From positions 1-64,000 of the forward strand of contig NZ_LYPL01000010.1 of assembly GCF_001662075.1 (NCBI RefSeq): a DNA stretch of 64,000 nucleotides. The letters are read 5' to 3'. The stretch comes from Rhizobium bangladeshense (GTDB taxonomy: Bacteria > Pseudomonadota > Alphaproteobacteria > Rhizobiales > Rhizobiaceae). This document shows positions 8,114 through 17,644 of the stretch, in pieces (position 1 is the first letter of the stretch; every line of letters starts with the position of its first letter). Position numbers and translations under genes: made by a program. The notes under the pieces are model-generated. The model saw only the letters and a program-made list of their open reading frames with translations, was not told the DNA's origin and did no database searches.

Positions 8114-9319
8114 ATGCGAAAGAATCTTATTGCATCAGTTGCGTTTTTGCTCGCCAGCAGCACAGCGGTGCTCGCGCAGAGCGCGACTGACGGCAAGGTC
8201 AAGATCGGCATTCTGAACGACCAGTCGGGCGTCTATGCCGACTTTGGCGGCAAGTCTTCCGTCGAAGCCGCCAAGATGGCGGTCGAGGATTTCGGCGGCA
8301 AGGTGCTAGATGTGCCGGTCGAGATCGTCGATGCCGATCACCAGAACAAGCCGGATATCGCCTCCAACATCGCCCGCCAGTGGTACGACACCGAGCAGGT
8401 GGACGCGATCATGGAACTGACGACCTCGTCGGTGGCGCTCGCCGTGCAGGCGATCGGCAAGGAAAAGAAGAAGATCGATATCGTCACCGGTGCGGCGACG
8501 ACGGATCTGACCGGCAAGGCTTGCTCGCCCTACGGCTTCCATTGGGCCTATGATACGCATGCGCTCGCCGTCGGCACCGGCGGCGCGCTCGTCAAGCAGG
8601 GTGGCGACAGCTGGTTCTTCCTGACCGCCGACTATGCCTTCGGCTATTCGCTGGAGCAGCAGACCAGCGAATACGTTAAGGCGAGCGGCGGCACGGTCGT
8701 CGGCGCCGTCCGTCATCCGCTATCGAGCCAGGACTTCTCGTCCTTCCTGCTGCAGGCGCAATCGTCCGGCGCCAAGGTGATCGGCCTTGCCAATGCCGGC
8801 CTCGATACCTCGAATGCCATCAAGCAGGCGGCCGAATTCGGCATCACCCAGGGCGGCCAGCATCTGGCGGCGCTGCTCTTCACGCTTGCCGAAGTCCATG
8901 GTCTCGGCCTCGAAGCAGCGCAGGGCCTGACGCTGACGGAAGGCTATTACTGGAACCGCGACGACGAAAGCCGCGCCTTCGCCAAAAAGTTCTTCGACCG
9001 CACCGGCAAGATGCCGAACATGGTTCACACCGGCACCTATTCGGCGGTGACGCAATATCTGAAGGCGGTGCAGAAGGCCGGCACCGACGAGACGGAAGCT
9101 GTTGCCAAATTGCTGCATGAAATGCCTGTTGATGACGTCTTCGGCCGCGGCGGCACGGTCGGCGCCAACGGCCGCATGATCCACGACATGTACCTGCTGC
9201 AGGTCAAGAAGCCGGCCGACAGCAAGGAGCCGTGGGATTACTTTAACGTGCTCGCCACCATTCCCGGCAAGGAAGCCTATATCGATCCCGCCAAGAGCGG
9301 CTGCGATCTGGTGAAGTGA
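8114..9319 (+). CDS. Branched-chain amino acid type ABC transporter, periplasmic binding protein
   Basis: A 401-residue type I periplasmic binding protein (Peripla_BP_6, LivK-like) with a signal peptide ending near VLAQ-SA (residue 22). The first lobe begins KVKIGILNDQSGVYADFGG; the hinge region and the ligand pocket segments around WAYDTHALAVGTGG are typical of urea/amide or aromatic-compound binding members rather than strict leucine binders. It is the first gene of a five-gene importer. The downstream enzyme genes suggest the ligand may not be an amino acid, but the ligand cannot be read from sequence. Confidence 0.88.
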   Translation: MRKNLIASVAFLLASSTAVLAQSATDGKVKIGILNDQSGVYADFGGKSSVEAAKMAVEDFGGKVLDVPVEIVDADHQNKPDIASNIARQWYDTEQVDAIMELTTSSVALAVQAIGKEKKKIDIVTGAATTDLTGKACSPYGFHWAYDTHALAVGTGGALVKQGGDSWFFLTADYAFGYSLEQQTSEYVKASGGTVVGAVRHPLSSQDFSSFLLQAQSSGAKVIGLANAGLDTSNAIKQAAEFGITQGGQHLAALLFTLAEVHGLGLEAAQGLTLTEGYYWNRDDESRAFAKKFFDRTGKMPNMVHTGTYSAVTQYLKAVQKAGTDETEAVAKLLHEMPVDDVFGRGGTVGANGRMIHDMYLLQVKKPADSKEPWDYFNVLATIPGKEAYIDPAKSGCDLVK

Positions 9320-9324
9320 GCGCA

Positions 9325-10106
9325 ATGGCGGTTTCCGCGATTGAAACACAGGGAAAGCCGCGGGTGGTATTATCCGCCCGCGGCCTGCGCCGCGATTTCG
9401 GCGGCTTCACGGCCGTCAAGAACGTCGATCTCGACGTCCACGACGCCAGCGTGCATGCGCTGATCGGTCCGAACGGTGCCGGCAAGACGACGGTCTTCAA
9501 CCTGCTGACCAAGTTCCTGCAGCCGACCGCTGGCACGATCACGCTGATGGGCACGGACATAACTGGGACGGCACCCGACAGGGTGGCGCGCATGGGACTG
9601 GTGCGCTCCTTCCAGATCTCGGCGGTCTTCCCCCATCTCTCCGTTCTCGACAATGTGCGGGTGGCGTTGCAGCGGCCGAACAATCTTTCCACCCAGTTCT
9701 GGCGGCCGCTTTCGGCGCTCGACCGGCTGAACGAACGCGCCGAGCAACTGCTCGCCAGCGTCGGGCTTTCCAAGGAGCGCGATCATCTCGCTGCCGATCT
9801 TTCCTATGGCCGCAAGCGCGTGCTGGAGATTGCCACCACGCTGGCGCTCGACCCGAAGGTGCTGCTGCTCGACGAGCCGATGGCCGGCATGGGGCTTGAG
9901 GACGTCGGCGTCGTCTCGGCGATCATCCGCGACGTCGCCCGCGACCGGGCGGTGCTGATGGTCGAGCACAATCTCTCGGTCGTCGCCAATATCTGCCAGC
10001 ATGTGACGGTGCTGCAGCGCGGCGAGATTCTAGCCGAGGGCGATTATGCCACGGTCAGCCAGGACGAGCGCGTGCGCATCGCCTATATGGGCACGGAGGA
10101 GCATTG

Positions 10107-10107
<1 letters not shown>
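9325..10107 (+). CDS. ABC transporter ATP-binding protein, LivG-like
   Basis: A 260-residue ATPase of the branched-chain amino acid (HAAT) family, with Walker A GPNGAGKTT, the family Q-loop region (RMGLVRSFQISAVFPHLSVLDNV), LSYG in place of LSGG as signature, and Walker B VLLLDEPMAGM. It energises import together with the second ATPase. I use the ATG at 9325; a GTG at 9316 overlapping the previous stop is an alternative that would add three residues. It overlaps the next gene by one base (TGATG). Confidence 0.88.
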
Positions 10108-10808
<701 letters not shown>

Positions 10809-10812
10809 CCAG

Positions 10813-11700
10813 ATGACGATGATCTTCGGCATTCCCCTGCAGGCGCTGCTTGGCCAGCTGTTGATCGGCCTGATCAACGGCTCGTTCTATGCGCTGCTCA
10901 GCCTCGGCCTCGCCATCATCTTCGGCCTGCTCCGGGTGATCAACTTCGCCCATGGCGCACAATATATGCTTGGCGCCTTCGTCGCCTATCTGCTGCTGAC
11001 CTATGCCGGCATCGGCTATTGGCCGTCGCTGATCCTGGCACCCGTGATCGTCGGCCTTGCCGGCGCGGTCATCGAGCGGCTGTTCCTGCGCCGGCTCTAC
11101 GATCTTGATCCGCTCTACGGACTGCTCTTCACCTTCGGGCTGGCACTCGCCGTCGAAGGCACCTTCCGCTATCTCTACGGCTCGTCCGGCCAGCCCTACG
11201 CAACGCCGCCCGCCCTTGCCGGCGGGGCCAATCTCGGCTTCATGTTCCTGCCGATCTATCGCGGCTGGGTGGTCGTCGTCTCGCTCGTCGTCTGCCTCGG
11301 CACATGGTTGCTGATCGAGAAGACCAAGCTCGGCGCCTATCTCAGGGCCGCCACGGAGAACGCCGTGCTGGTGCAGGTCTTTGGCGTCAACGTGCCGATG
11401 CTCCTGACCTTCACCTACGCACTCGGCGCCGGCCTTGCGGCCTTTGCCGGCGTGCTGGCCGCGCCGATCTACCAGGTCTCGCCGCTGATGGGCTCGAACA
11501 TGATCATCGTCGTCTTCGCCGTGGTCGTCGTCGGCGGCATGGGGTCGATCATGGGCGCGATCGTGACCGGTTATGTGCTCGGCATCGCCGAGGGCCTGAC
11601 CAAGGTCTTCTATCCCGAAGCTTCCAACACCGTGATCTTCGTCATCATGGCGATCGTGCTTCTCATCAGGCCCGCGGGCCTCTTCGGCCGGGATGCTTGA
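10813..11700 (+). CDS. ABC transporter permease, LivH-like
   Basis: A 295-residue inner-membrane permease with about eight hydrophobic segments. The hallmark opening GLINGSFYALLSLGLAIIFG and NFAHGAQYMLGAF are those of LivH-type HAAT permeases. The coupling region (LRAATENAVLVQVFGVNV) precedes the last helices. It pairs with the LivM-like protein that starts directly after it. Confidence 0.88.
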   Translation: MTMIFGIPLQALLGQLLIGLINGSFYALLSLGLAIIFGLLRVINFAHGAQYMLGAFVAYLLLTYAGIGYWPSLILAPVIVGLAGAVIERLFLRRLYDLDPLYGLLFTFGLALAVEGTFRYLYGSSGQPYATPPALAGGANLGFMFLPIYRGWVVVVSLVVCLGTWLLIEKTKLGAYLRAATENAVLVQVFGVNVPMLLTFTYALGAGLAAFAGVLAAPIYQVSPLMGSNMIIVVFAVVVVGGMGSIMGAIVTGYVLGIAEGLTKVFYPEASNTVIFVIMAIVLLIRPAGLFGRDA

Positions 11701-11701
11701 C

Positions 11702-12691
11702 ATGGCTGACATCACTGAAACCATCCGAACGGAAAAAAGCCGGACCGCCTTTTCGGTGCAGGCGGGCTTCCTGCTTGCGGGGCTAGTGTTCCTGCTGCTG
11801 GCGCCGTTCTTCTTCTATCCGATCTTCCTGATGAAGCTGCTCTGCTTCGCGCTCTTTGCCTGTGCCTTCAATCTGCTGCTCGGCTATACCGGCCTGCTGT
11901 CCTTCGGCCATGCCACCTTCTTCGGGGGGGCGGCCTATTTCACCGCCTATACGGTGAAATCATGGGGGCTGCCGCCGGAACTCGGCATCCTGATCGGCGT
12001 GGCGGGCGCGGCATTCCTTGGGCTGGTCATGGGCTTTTTCGCCATCCGCCGTCAGGGCATCTATTTCGCGATGATCACGCTGGCCTTGTCGCAGATGTTC
12101 TTTTTCTTCTGCCTGCAAGCGGAGTTCACCGAAGGCGAGGACGGCATCCAGTCGGTGCCGCGCGGCCATCTCTTCGGCTTCATCGACCTGAACAACTCGA
12201 CCAACATGTATTATTTCGTGCTGGCCGTTTTCCTCGTTGGTATCTTGATCATCTGGCGCTTCATCAATTCGCCGTTCGGCATGATCCTGAAATCGATCCG
12301 CGAGAACGAACAACGGGCGATTTCGCTCGGCTACTCCGTGGCGCGCTACAAGCTCGGCGCCTTCGTCATGTCGGCAGCGCTCGCCGGGTTGGCAGGCGCG
12401 ATGAAATCGCTGGTCTTCCAGTTCGCGACCCTGACCGACGTCGCCTGGCAGATGTCGGGCGAGGTGATCCTGATGACGCTGCTCGGCGGTATCGGGACGC
12501 TGGTCGGACCGCTCTTCGGTGCAGGGCTTGTCGTGGCGCTGCAAAATTATCTCGCCACGTCGGAATTCCCGGTGACGATCATCACCGGCGTCGTCTTCAT
12601 GATCTGCGTGCTGATATTCCGCCGCGGCATCATCGGCGAATTCTACGCTTCGCGGCTCGGGCGAAAACTGGGCTTCGTCTATCGCCGCTGA
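11702..12691 (+). CDS. ABC transporter permease, LivM-like
   Basis: A 329-residue permease with an N-terminal cytoplasmic stretch, then the conserved LLLGYTGLLSFGHATFFGGAAY and the coupling helix region MILKSIRENEQRAISLGYSV typical of LivM. It starts one base after the LivH-like stop. It completes a canonical two-ATPase, two-permease, one-binding-protein importer. Confidence 0.88.
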   Translation: MADITETIRTEKSRTAFSVQAGFLLAGLVFLLLAPFFFYPIFLMKLLCFALFACAFNLLLGYTGLLSFGHATFFGGAAYFTAYTVKSWGLPPELGILIGVAGAAFLGLVMGFFAIRRQGIYFAMITLALSQMFFFFCLQAEFTEGEDGIQSVPRGHLFGFIDLNNSTNMYYFVLAVFLVGILIIWRFINSPFGMILKSIRENEQRAISLGYSVARYKLGAFVMSAALAGLAGAMKSLVFQFATLTDVAWQMSGEVILMTLLGGIGTLVGPLFGAGLVVALQNYLATSEFPVTIITGVVFMICVLIFRRGIIGEFYASRLGRKLGFVYRR

Positions 12692-12762
12692 ACGGGCGGA
12701 CCTCTCTTTTTCCAGGAACGATTTCCTTCCCGGCAAAGAGATTGGCGGCGGCAATGCGACTC

Positions 12763-12791
12763 TCCCTCTCCCCGTCCCGCGGGGAGAGGGA
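12763..12791. repeat. GC-rich palindromic intergenic repeat
   Basis: Arms TCCCTCTCCCC (12763-12773) and GGGGAGAGGGA (12781-12791) form an 11-bp perfect stem with a 7-nt loop, followed by GGCAGGGGC. Stem-loops of this CCCTCTCCCC/GGGGAGAGGG type are common between genes in rhizobia. It lies between the importer and the GMC oxidoreductase gene and may modulate read-through. Confidence 0.75.
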
Positions 12792-12823
12792 GGCAGGGGC
12801 ATCTGGGGCTTCGTGCAGGGCAC

Positions 12824-14419
12824 ATGGATCGTTACGACTACATCATCATCGGGGCAGGCAGCGCCGGTTGTGTGCTTGCCAACCGGCTTTCTGCCGACGG
12901 CAAGAGCAGGGTGCTGCTGCTCGAAGCCGGTGGCAACGACAATTACCACTGGATCCATATCCCGGTCGGCTATCTCTACTGCATCAACAATCCGCGCACC
13001 GACTGGTGCTTCACCACCGCGCCGGAAGCGGGGTTGAACGGCCGGGCGCTAAGCTATCCGCGCGGCAAGGTGCTCGGCGGCTGCTCGTCGATCAACGGCA
13101 TGATCTACATGCGCGGCCAGGCACGCGACTACGATCTCTGGCGGCAGATGGGCTGCACCGGCTGGGGCTGGGACGATATCCTGCCGTTCTTTCGCAAGTC
13201 CGAGGATTTTTATCGCGGCGAAGACGAGATGCATGGCGCCGGCGGCGAATGGCGCATCGAGAAGGCGCGCGTGCGCTGGGCCGTGCTCGATGCCTTCCAG
13301 CAGGCGGCGAGAGAAGCCGGCATTCCCGAGACGGCGGATTTCAACCGCGGCAACAACGAAGGTTCCGGCTATTTCGACGTCAACCAGCGTTCCGGCATTC
13401 GCTGGAACACCTCGAAAGCCTTCCTGCGCCCGGCGCGCAGGCGCCCCAACCTGACCGTGCTGACCAAGGCGCAGGTCCGGCGGCTGCTGGTGGAGGAGGG
13501 GGCCGTCGCCGGCGTCGAATTCCAGCATAACGGCGTTGCGAAGCGCGCCTATGCCGCCCGAGAAACCATCCTTTCGGCCGGTTCGATCGGCTCGCCGCAT
13601 ATTCTGGAACTCTCCGGCATCGGCCGGGGCGATGTGCTGCAGCGGGCGGGCGTCGATGTCGTCGCCGAGGTCAAGGCTGTCGGCGAGAACCTGCAGGACC
13701 ATCTGCAACTGCGTCTGGCCTATAAGGTGACCGGCGTTCCGACACTGAACGAGAAGGCGACGAAGCTGATCGGCAAGGCTGCGATCGGGCTCGAATATCT
13801 CGTCCGTCGCTCCGGGCCGATGGCGATGGCGCCGAGCCAGCTCGGCATCTTCACCCGCTCGAGGCCTGATCGGGAGACGCCGGACCTGCAATATCACGTG
13901 CAGCCGGTGTCGCTGGAGAAGTTCGGCGATCCCGTCCACCCTTTCCCAGCCATCACGGCGAGCGTCTGCAATCTGAGGCCGGAGAGCCGCGGTTCGGTGC
14001 ATCTGTCGAGCCCGGATTTTGCCGCCCAGCCGACGATCAGCCCGAAATACCTCTCGACGCAGCGCGATCGTGACATAGCTGTCCGTTCGATACGGTTGAC
14101 GCGCAAGATCGTCGCGCAGCCTTCCTTCGCAAGGTTCAAGCCGGAGGAGTTCAAGCCGGGTCCCAGCTATCAGACCGAGGCCGATCTGGAGCGGGCGGCG
14201 GGCGATATCGGCACGACGATCTTCCATCCTGTCGGCACCTGCCGCATGGGCGCCGACAGGGACAGCGTCGTCGATCCGCGGCTGAGGTTCCGGGCGCTCG
14301 GCAAGCTCAGGATCGCCGATGCCTCGGTGATGCCGTCCATCACCTCGGGCAACACCAATTCGCCGACGATCATGATCGCCGAAAAGGCGGCGGCGATGAT
14401 CCTCGAAGACAATCGATAG
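12824..14419 (+). CDS. GMC-family FAD oxidoreductase (choline/alcohol dehydrogenase-like)
   Basis: A 531-residue glucose-methanol-choline oxidoreductase. The dinucleotide motif GAGSAG is near the N-terminus (DYIIIGAGSAGCVLANRL), GMC signature 1 is in PRGKVLGGCSSINGMIYMRG, and signature 2 is near SAGSIGSPHILELSGIG. The C-terminal catalytic segment has TIFHPVGTCRMG and a conserved asparagine-rich loop (SGNTNSPTIMIAEKAA). It oxidises a primary or secondary alcohol with FAD. Its place behind the importer and ahead of a hydroxy-acid dehydrogenase suggests it attacks the imported compound; the substrate is unknown and I would not name it BetA. Confidence 0.85.
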   Translation: MDRYDYIIIGAGSAGCVLANRLSADGKSRVLLLEAGGNDNYHWIHIPVGYLYCINNPRTDWCFTTAPEAGLNGRALSYPRGKVLGGCSSINGMIYMRGQARDYDLWRQMGCTGWGWDDILPFFRKSEDFYRGEDEMHGAGGEWRIEKARVRWAVLDAFQQAAREAGIPETADFNRGNNEGSGYFDVNQRSGIRWNTSKAFLRPARRRPNLTVLTKAQVRRLLVEEGAVAGVEFQHNGVAKRAYAARETILSAGSIGSPHILELSGIGRGDVLQRAGVDVVAEVKAVGENLQDHLQLRLAYKVTGVPTLNEKATKLIGKAAIGLEYLVRRSGPMAMAPSQLGIFTRSRPDRETPDLQYHVQPVSLEKFGDPVHPFPAITASVCNLRPESRGSVHLSSPDFAAQPTISPKYLSTQRDRDIAVRSIRLTRKIVAQPSFARFKPEEFKPGPSYQTEADLERAAGDIGTTIFHPVGTCRMGADRDSVVDPRLRFRALGKLRIADASVMPSITSGNTNSPTIMIAEKAAAMILEDNR

Positions 14420-14428
14420 GAGAAGACC

Positions 14429-15310
14429 ATGGCAAGGATCGCATTCATCGGGCTTGGCAATATGGGCGGGCCGATGGCGGCCAATCTCGTCAAGAGCGGT
14501 CACGAGGTTCTCGGTTTCGATCTCGCGGCCTCGGTGCTGAAGGCGGCGGAGGCGAGCGGCGTCAAGCCGGCAAGTCATGCCAGCCAAGCGGTCAAGGACG
14601 CAGAGATCGTCATCACAATGCTGCCGCAGGGCCGGCACGTGCTGACGGCTTGGACCGATATCCTGCAGACGGCGGCGCAGGACACGCTGGTGATCGATTG
14701 CTCCACCATCGATGTCGACAGCAGCCGCAAGGCGCATGAGATGGCCAAGGCTGCAGGCTGCCTGTCGCTCGACGCACCCGTCTCCGGCGGCACCGGCGGG
14801 GCGAGCGCCGGCACGCTGACCTTCATGGCGGGCGGCTCGGACGAGGCCTTCGCCAAGGCGAAGCCGATCCTCGAGGCCATGGGCAAGAGGATCGTCCATT
14901 GCGGCGAGGCGGGTGCCGGCCAAGCCGCGAAGATCTGCAACAACATGATCCTCGGGATTTCGATGGTCGGCGTCTGCGAAGCCTTCGTGCTCGCCGAAAA
15001 ACTCGGCCTCTCGCACCAGGCGCTGTTCGATGTCGCCTCGACCTCGTCGGGCCAGTGCTGGTCGATCAATACCTATTGCCCGGTGCCGGGACCGGTGCCG
15101 ACTTCGCCCGCCAATAACGGCTACAAACCGGGTTTTGCCGCAGCGCTGATGCTCAAGGATCTCAAGCTGTCGCAGGAGGCGGCACTGGCAAGTGGCGCGT
15201 CGACGCCGATGGGTGCCGAGGCGGCCCAGCTTTTTGCGCTGTTCGAGAAGCAGGGCAACGGCGGCAGGGATTTTTCGGCGATTATCGAGATGTTCCGCGA
15301 GCGGAAGTAA
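14429..15310 (+). CDS. 3-hydroxyisobutyrate dehydrogenase family protein
   Basis: A 293-residue beta-hydroxyacid dehydrogenase with N-terminal Rossmann motif IAFIGLGNMGGPMAANL, substrate-binding DAPVSGGTGGASAGTLTFMAGG, and the catalytic lysine in GQAAKICNNMI. The extended C-terminal segment SSGQCWSINTYCPVPGPVPTSPANNGYKPGF is the form seen in MmsB-type 3-hydroxyisobutyrate dehydrogenases of valine catabolism. It follows the GMC oxidoreductase by nine bases in one operon. No other valine-pathway gene is in the window, so it may act on another 3-hydroxy acid. Confidence 0.82.
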   Translation: MARIAFIGLGNMGGPMAANLVKSGHEVLGFDLAASVLKAAEASGVKPASHASQAVKDAEIVITMLPQGRHVLTAWTDILQTAAQDTLVIDCSTIDVDSSRKAHEMAKAAGCLSLDAPVSGGTGGASAGTLTFMAGGSDEAFAKAKPILEAMGKRIVHCGEAGAGQAAKICNNMILGISMVGVCEAFVLAEKLGLSHQALFDVASTSSGQCWSINTYCPVPGPVPTSPANNGYKPGFAAALMLKDLKLSQEAALASGASTPMGAEAAQLFALFEKQGNGGRDFSAIIEMFRERK

Positions 15311-15343
15311 GCAACCTTTCGACCCGGCCAATGGATGCGGTGT

Positions 15344-15382
15344 GGATGCTCGGCTCAAGGCCGAGCAGGACGGAGGGTGAGG
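15344..15382 (+). repeat. 39-bp stem-loop repeat, copy 1
   Basis: Eight-bp perfect arms (15347-15354 and 15360-15367) with the loop TCAAG, followed by GACGGAGG. The same element occurs inverted at 15492-15530 with 30 of 39 positions identical. Confidence 0.8.
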
Positions 15383-15491
15383 GTTGCGGCTGCGCCAAAC
15401 TCGCCGTTGGCGCAGCGGATGAAGGCGGCGCTATAACAGGCACCAAGCACCGCTCGCATCCGAAACGTCGACGGCTCGTTTGGCCGTAACA

Positions 15492-15530
15492 CCCCAACCT
15501 CCGTCATTCCAGGCCTTGAGCCCGGAATCC
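15492..15530 (-). repeat. 39-bp stem-loop repeat, copy 2 (inverted)
   Basis: Read on the minus strand it begins GGATTCCGGGCTCAAGGCC and ends in GGAGGTTGGGG. The loop and the flanking GACGGAGG match copy 1. Several differences fall in the stem, and at two positions they are compensatory, so the hairpin is kept. Confidence 0.8.
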
Positions 15531-15658
15531 AGCAACCGCTCGTCGGCGCGGTGAGTGAACCCACAGGCCTTGAAGAGAGTCTCCCGCGCCCGAGGACTTG
15601 GGCGCGCTGGTTTCTGTAACGAGCATAGGAGGGAGAATGGGGCGACGTTCTGCCGGCC

Positions 15659-17644
15659 CTATTTTCGCGACAGCAGCCAGACGAGATAGGGGCCGCCGAT
15701 CAGCGCGGCGAAGAGGCCGACCGGTACCTGGTAGGGATAGATGACGACGCGTGACAGCCAGTCCGCCGCCATCAGCACGCCGGCGCCGAAGATGAGGCTC
15801 GCCGCAAGCTGGTGATCCGGCCTGCGGAAGCCGCTGAGGCGGGCGAGATGCGGCGCGAGGAGGCCGGTGAGGCTGAGCGGGCCGACGAGGAACGAGGCGA
15901 TCGCCGTCATCAGCGCGGCGAGGATGGCGAGCACCAGCCGGCTTGCCTCGACAGGAAGGCCGACAGTGCGACCGAGGCCGGCCCCGAGCGGCAGGATCGT
16001 CAGCCAGCGACTGAGAAAGGGCAGGGGTACGGTCAGCACGGCAAGCGAGAGGATGGCCGTCCAGGCTTCGAAGGCGCCGGCGCGGTTGGTCGAGCCGGAC
16101 AGCCAGGTGAGCAGGATATAGCCGCGCATATCGCCCTGGGCGAGCACCATGGTCACGATCGCCATGGCGAAGGCGCCGATGCCGACGCCGGCAAGCAGCA
16201 TGCGTTCCGGCGAGAACCCCGCGCGGGCGGAAATGGCGATCATTGCGAGGAAGGCTGCCAGCGCCCCGAACGCCATGGAAAGCAGCATGGTGACGGGCGA
16301 GGGGAAGCTGAAGAGAAAGAGCGCCACGGTTAGGCCCGCCCCGGCGCCGCTGCTGACGCCGAGCACCTCGGGGCTGGCGATCGGATTGCCGGTCATCCTT
16401 TGCATGATGAGGCCGGCCGCCGCCAGCATGGCGCCGGCGCCTGCGGCCACTATCGTGCGCGGCAGGCGGAAGGGCAGGAGATCGGTCAACAGCGTGCCGG
16501 TCGCGACCTTCCAGCCGTCGTCGGTGGGGCCGAAAGTGAGGACGACGGCATAGAGCAGGAGAAGGGCAGTGATGAGCAAAGCAAGCGCCCGGATCGGCTT
16601 TGCGAGCCTGTTCAGCATTCCGGCCGGCCGGGCGGCAATGGCTGAAACGGAGTGCACGCGCGGCAGCAGAAAGAGCAGCAGCGGGCCGCCGAGCAGGGCG
16701 GTTGCGGCGCCCGTGGGCGCGAGATCGGTAAAACCGGGGCCGAGGATCTGGGTCAGGCAATCGGTCAGGAAGAGCAGGCCGGCGCCGGTCAGCGGCGCGG
16801 CCACCATTAGCCGGTCGGAGCTAAGCGTGCCGGCAAGCCTGGCGATCGCAGGTGCGGCGAGGCCGAGAAAACCGATGATGCCGAGCTCCGACGTCACCGA
16901 CGCGGCAAGCCAAACGGCAAGCGCCACGATCGCCAGGCGGATCGAATGCAGGGCGAGGCCGAGGCTCCTGGCGCCGCTGTCGTCGAGCGCGAGGATGCGC
17001 AGCGGCCGCACCAGCAGCAAGGCGGCGGCAAAGCCGAGGATGAGCCGGGGGCCGAGCGACAGCACGCCGTTCCAATCCTGCTGGCTGAGCGAACCGGCGC
17101 CCCAGATATAGATCGACATGGCATATTCGCCGCGCGAAAGGACCAGCGTGACGCTGAGCGCCGAGGCGATCAGGCTGACGATCATGCCGGAAAGCGCCAC
17201 CGTCACTGGATCGAGCCCGCGCCGCCAGCTCAGAGCCAGCACGATGGCGACAGCCGCGATGCTGCCGCCAAAGGCGATCATCTCGCGCGGCAAACCGATG
17301 AGGAGAGGCGAGACGCTCATGGCCGCCGTCATTGCCAGTTCCGCGCCGGCGGCGATGCCGAGCGTCGAGGCGTCGGCAATTGGATTGCGCAGCACACGCT
17401 GCAGCAATGCGCCGGAAAGGCCGAGTGCGGCGCCGGCGATCAGGGCCAGCGCGGCGCGGGGCATGATGCTGTCCCAGAGCAGCACTGCGTTCAATATGGC
17501 TGCATCGGCATCATTGTGCGGAAGCTCGGGGCGCGTGACGATGAGGAGCGCGAAGGCAGCGATGCAGAGCGTGGCGAGGATGATGCCGATGATAGGCGCG
17601 CCCGCGCGTCGTGCGGGCCTGGCGCGGCTAACCATTCCATGCAT
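15659..17644 (-). CDS. fhuB: Iron(III)-hydroxamate ABC permease, fused double unit
   Basis: A 661-residue inner-membrane protein made of two FecCD-type permease halves in tandem, the arrangement specific to FhuB. Half one covers roughly residues 10-320 and half two the rest; each contains a RLPRT/PRAALALIAGAALGLSGALLQ-type opening (MPRAALALIAGAALG, and later FRLPRTIVAAGAGAMLAAAG) and a GxxG coupling region. The ATG at 17644 has GGAGGGG upstream and overlaps the fhuD stop by 17 bases. It is the last gene of fhuA-C-D-B and imports ferric hydroxamates from FhuD. Confidence 0.88.
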   Translation of the reverse strand: MHGMVSRARPARRAGAPIIGIILATLCIAAFALLIVTRPELPHNDADAAILNAVLLWDSIMPRAALALIAGAALGLSGALLQRVLRNPIADASTLGIAAGAELAMTAAMSVSPLLIGLPREMIAFGGSIAAVAIVLALSWRRGLDPVTVALSGMIVSLIASALSVTLVLSRGEYAMSIYIWGAGSLSQQDWNGVLSLGPRLILGFAAALLLVRPLRILALDDSGARSLGLALHSIRLAIVALAVWLAASVTSELGIIGFLGLAAPAIARLAGTLSSDRLMVAAPLTGAGLLFLTDCLTQILGPGFTDLAPTGAATALLGGPLLLFLLPRVHSVSAIAARPAGMLNRLAKPIRALALLITALLLLYAVVLTFGPTDDGWKVATGTLLTDLLPFRLPRTIVAAGAGAMLAAAGLIMQRMTGNPIASPEVLGVSSGAGAGLTVALFLFSFPSPVTMLLSMAFGALAAFLAMIAISARAGFSPERMLLAGVGIGAFAMAIVTMVLAQGDMRGYILLTWLSGSTNRAGAFEAWTAILSLAVLTVPLPFLSRWLTILPLGAGLGRTVGLPVEASRLVLAILAALMTAIASFLVGPLSLTGLLAPHLARLSGFRRPDHQLAASLIFGAGVLMAADWLSRVVIYPYQVPVGLFAALIGGPYLVWLLSRK

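Larger units (their letters stand above)
15311..15658. other. 348-bp intergenic region with an inverted repeat pair
   Basis: No gene is supported. The segment separates the convergent 3-hydroxyisobutyrate dehydrogenase and fhuB genes. It holds two copies of one 39-bp stem-loop element in opposite orientation (15344-15382 and 15492-15530), described separately. Confidence 0.6.

Noticed and set aside
12824..14419. Annotation as choline dehydrogenase BetA
   Set aside because: GMC motifs alone do not define the substrate, and no betaine aldehyde dehydrogenase gene is adjacent.
15504..16760. 418-residue minus-strand frame over fhuB
   Set aside because: Arg/Pro/His-rich shadow in another frame of fhuB; the true frame has both FecCD permease halves.
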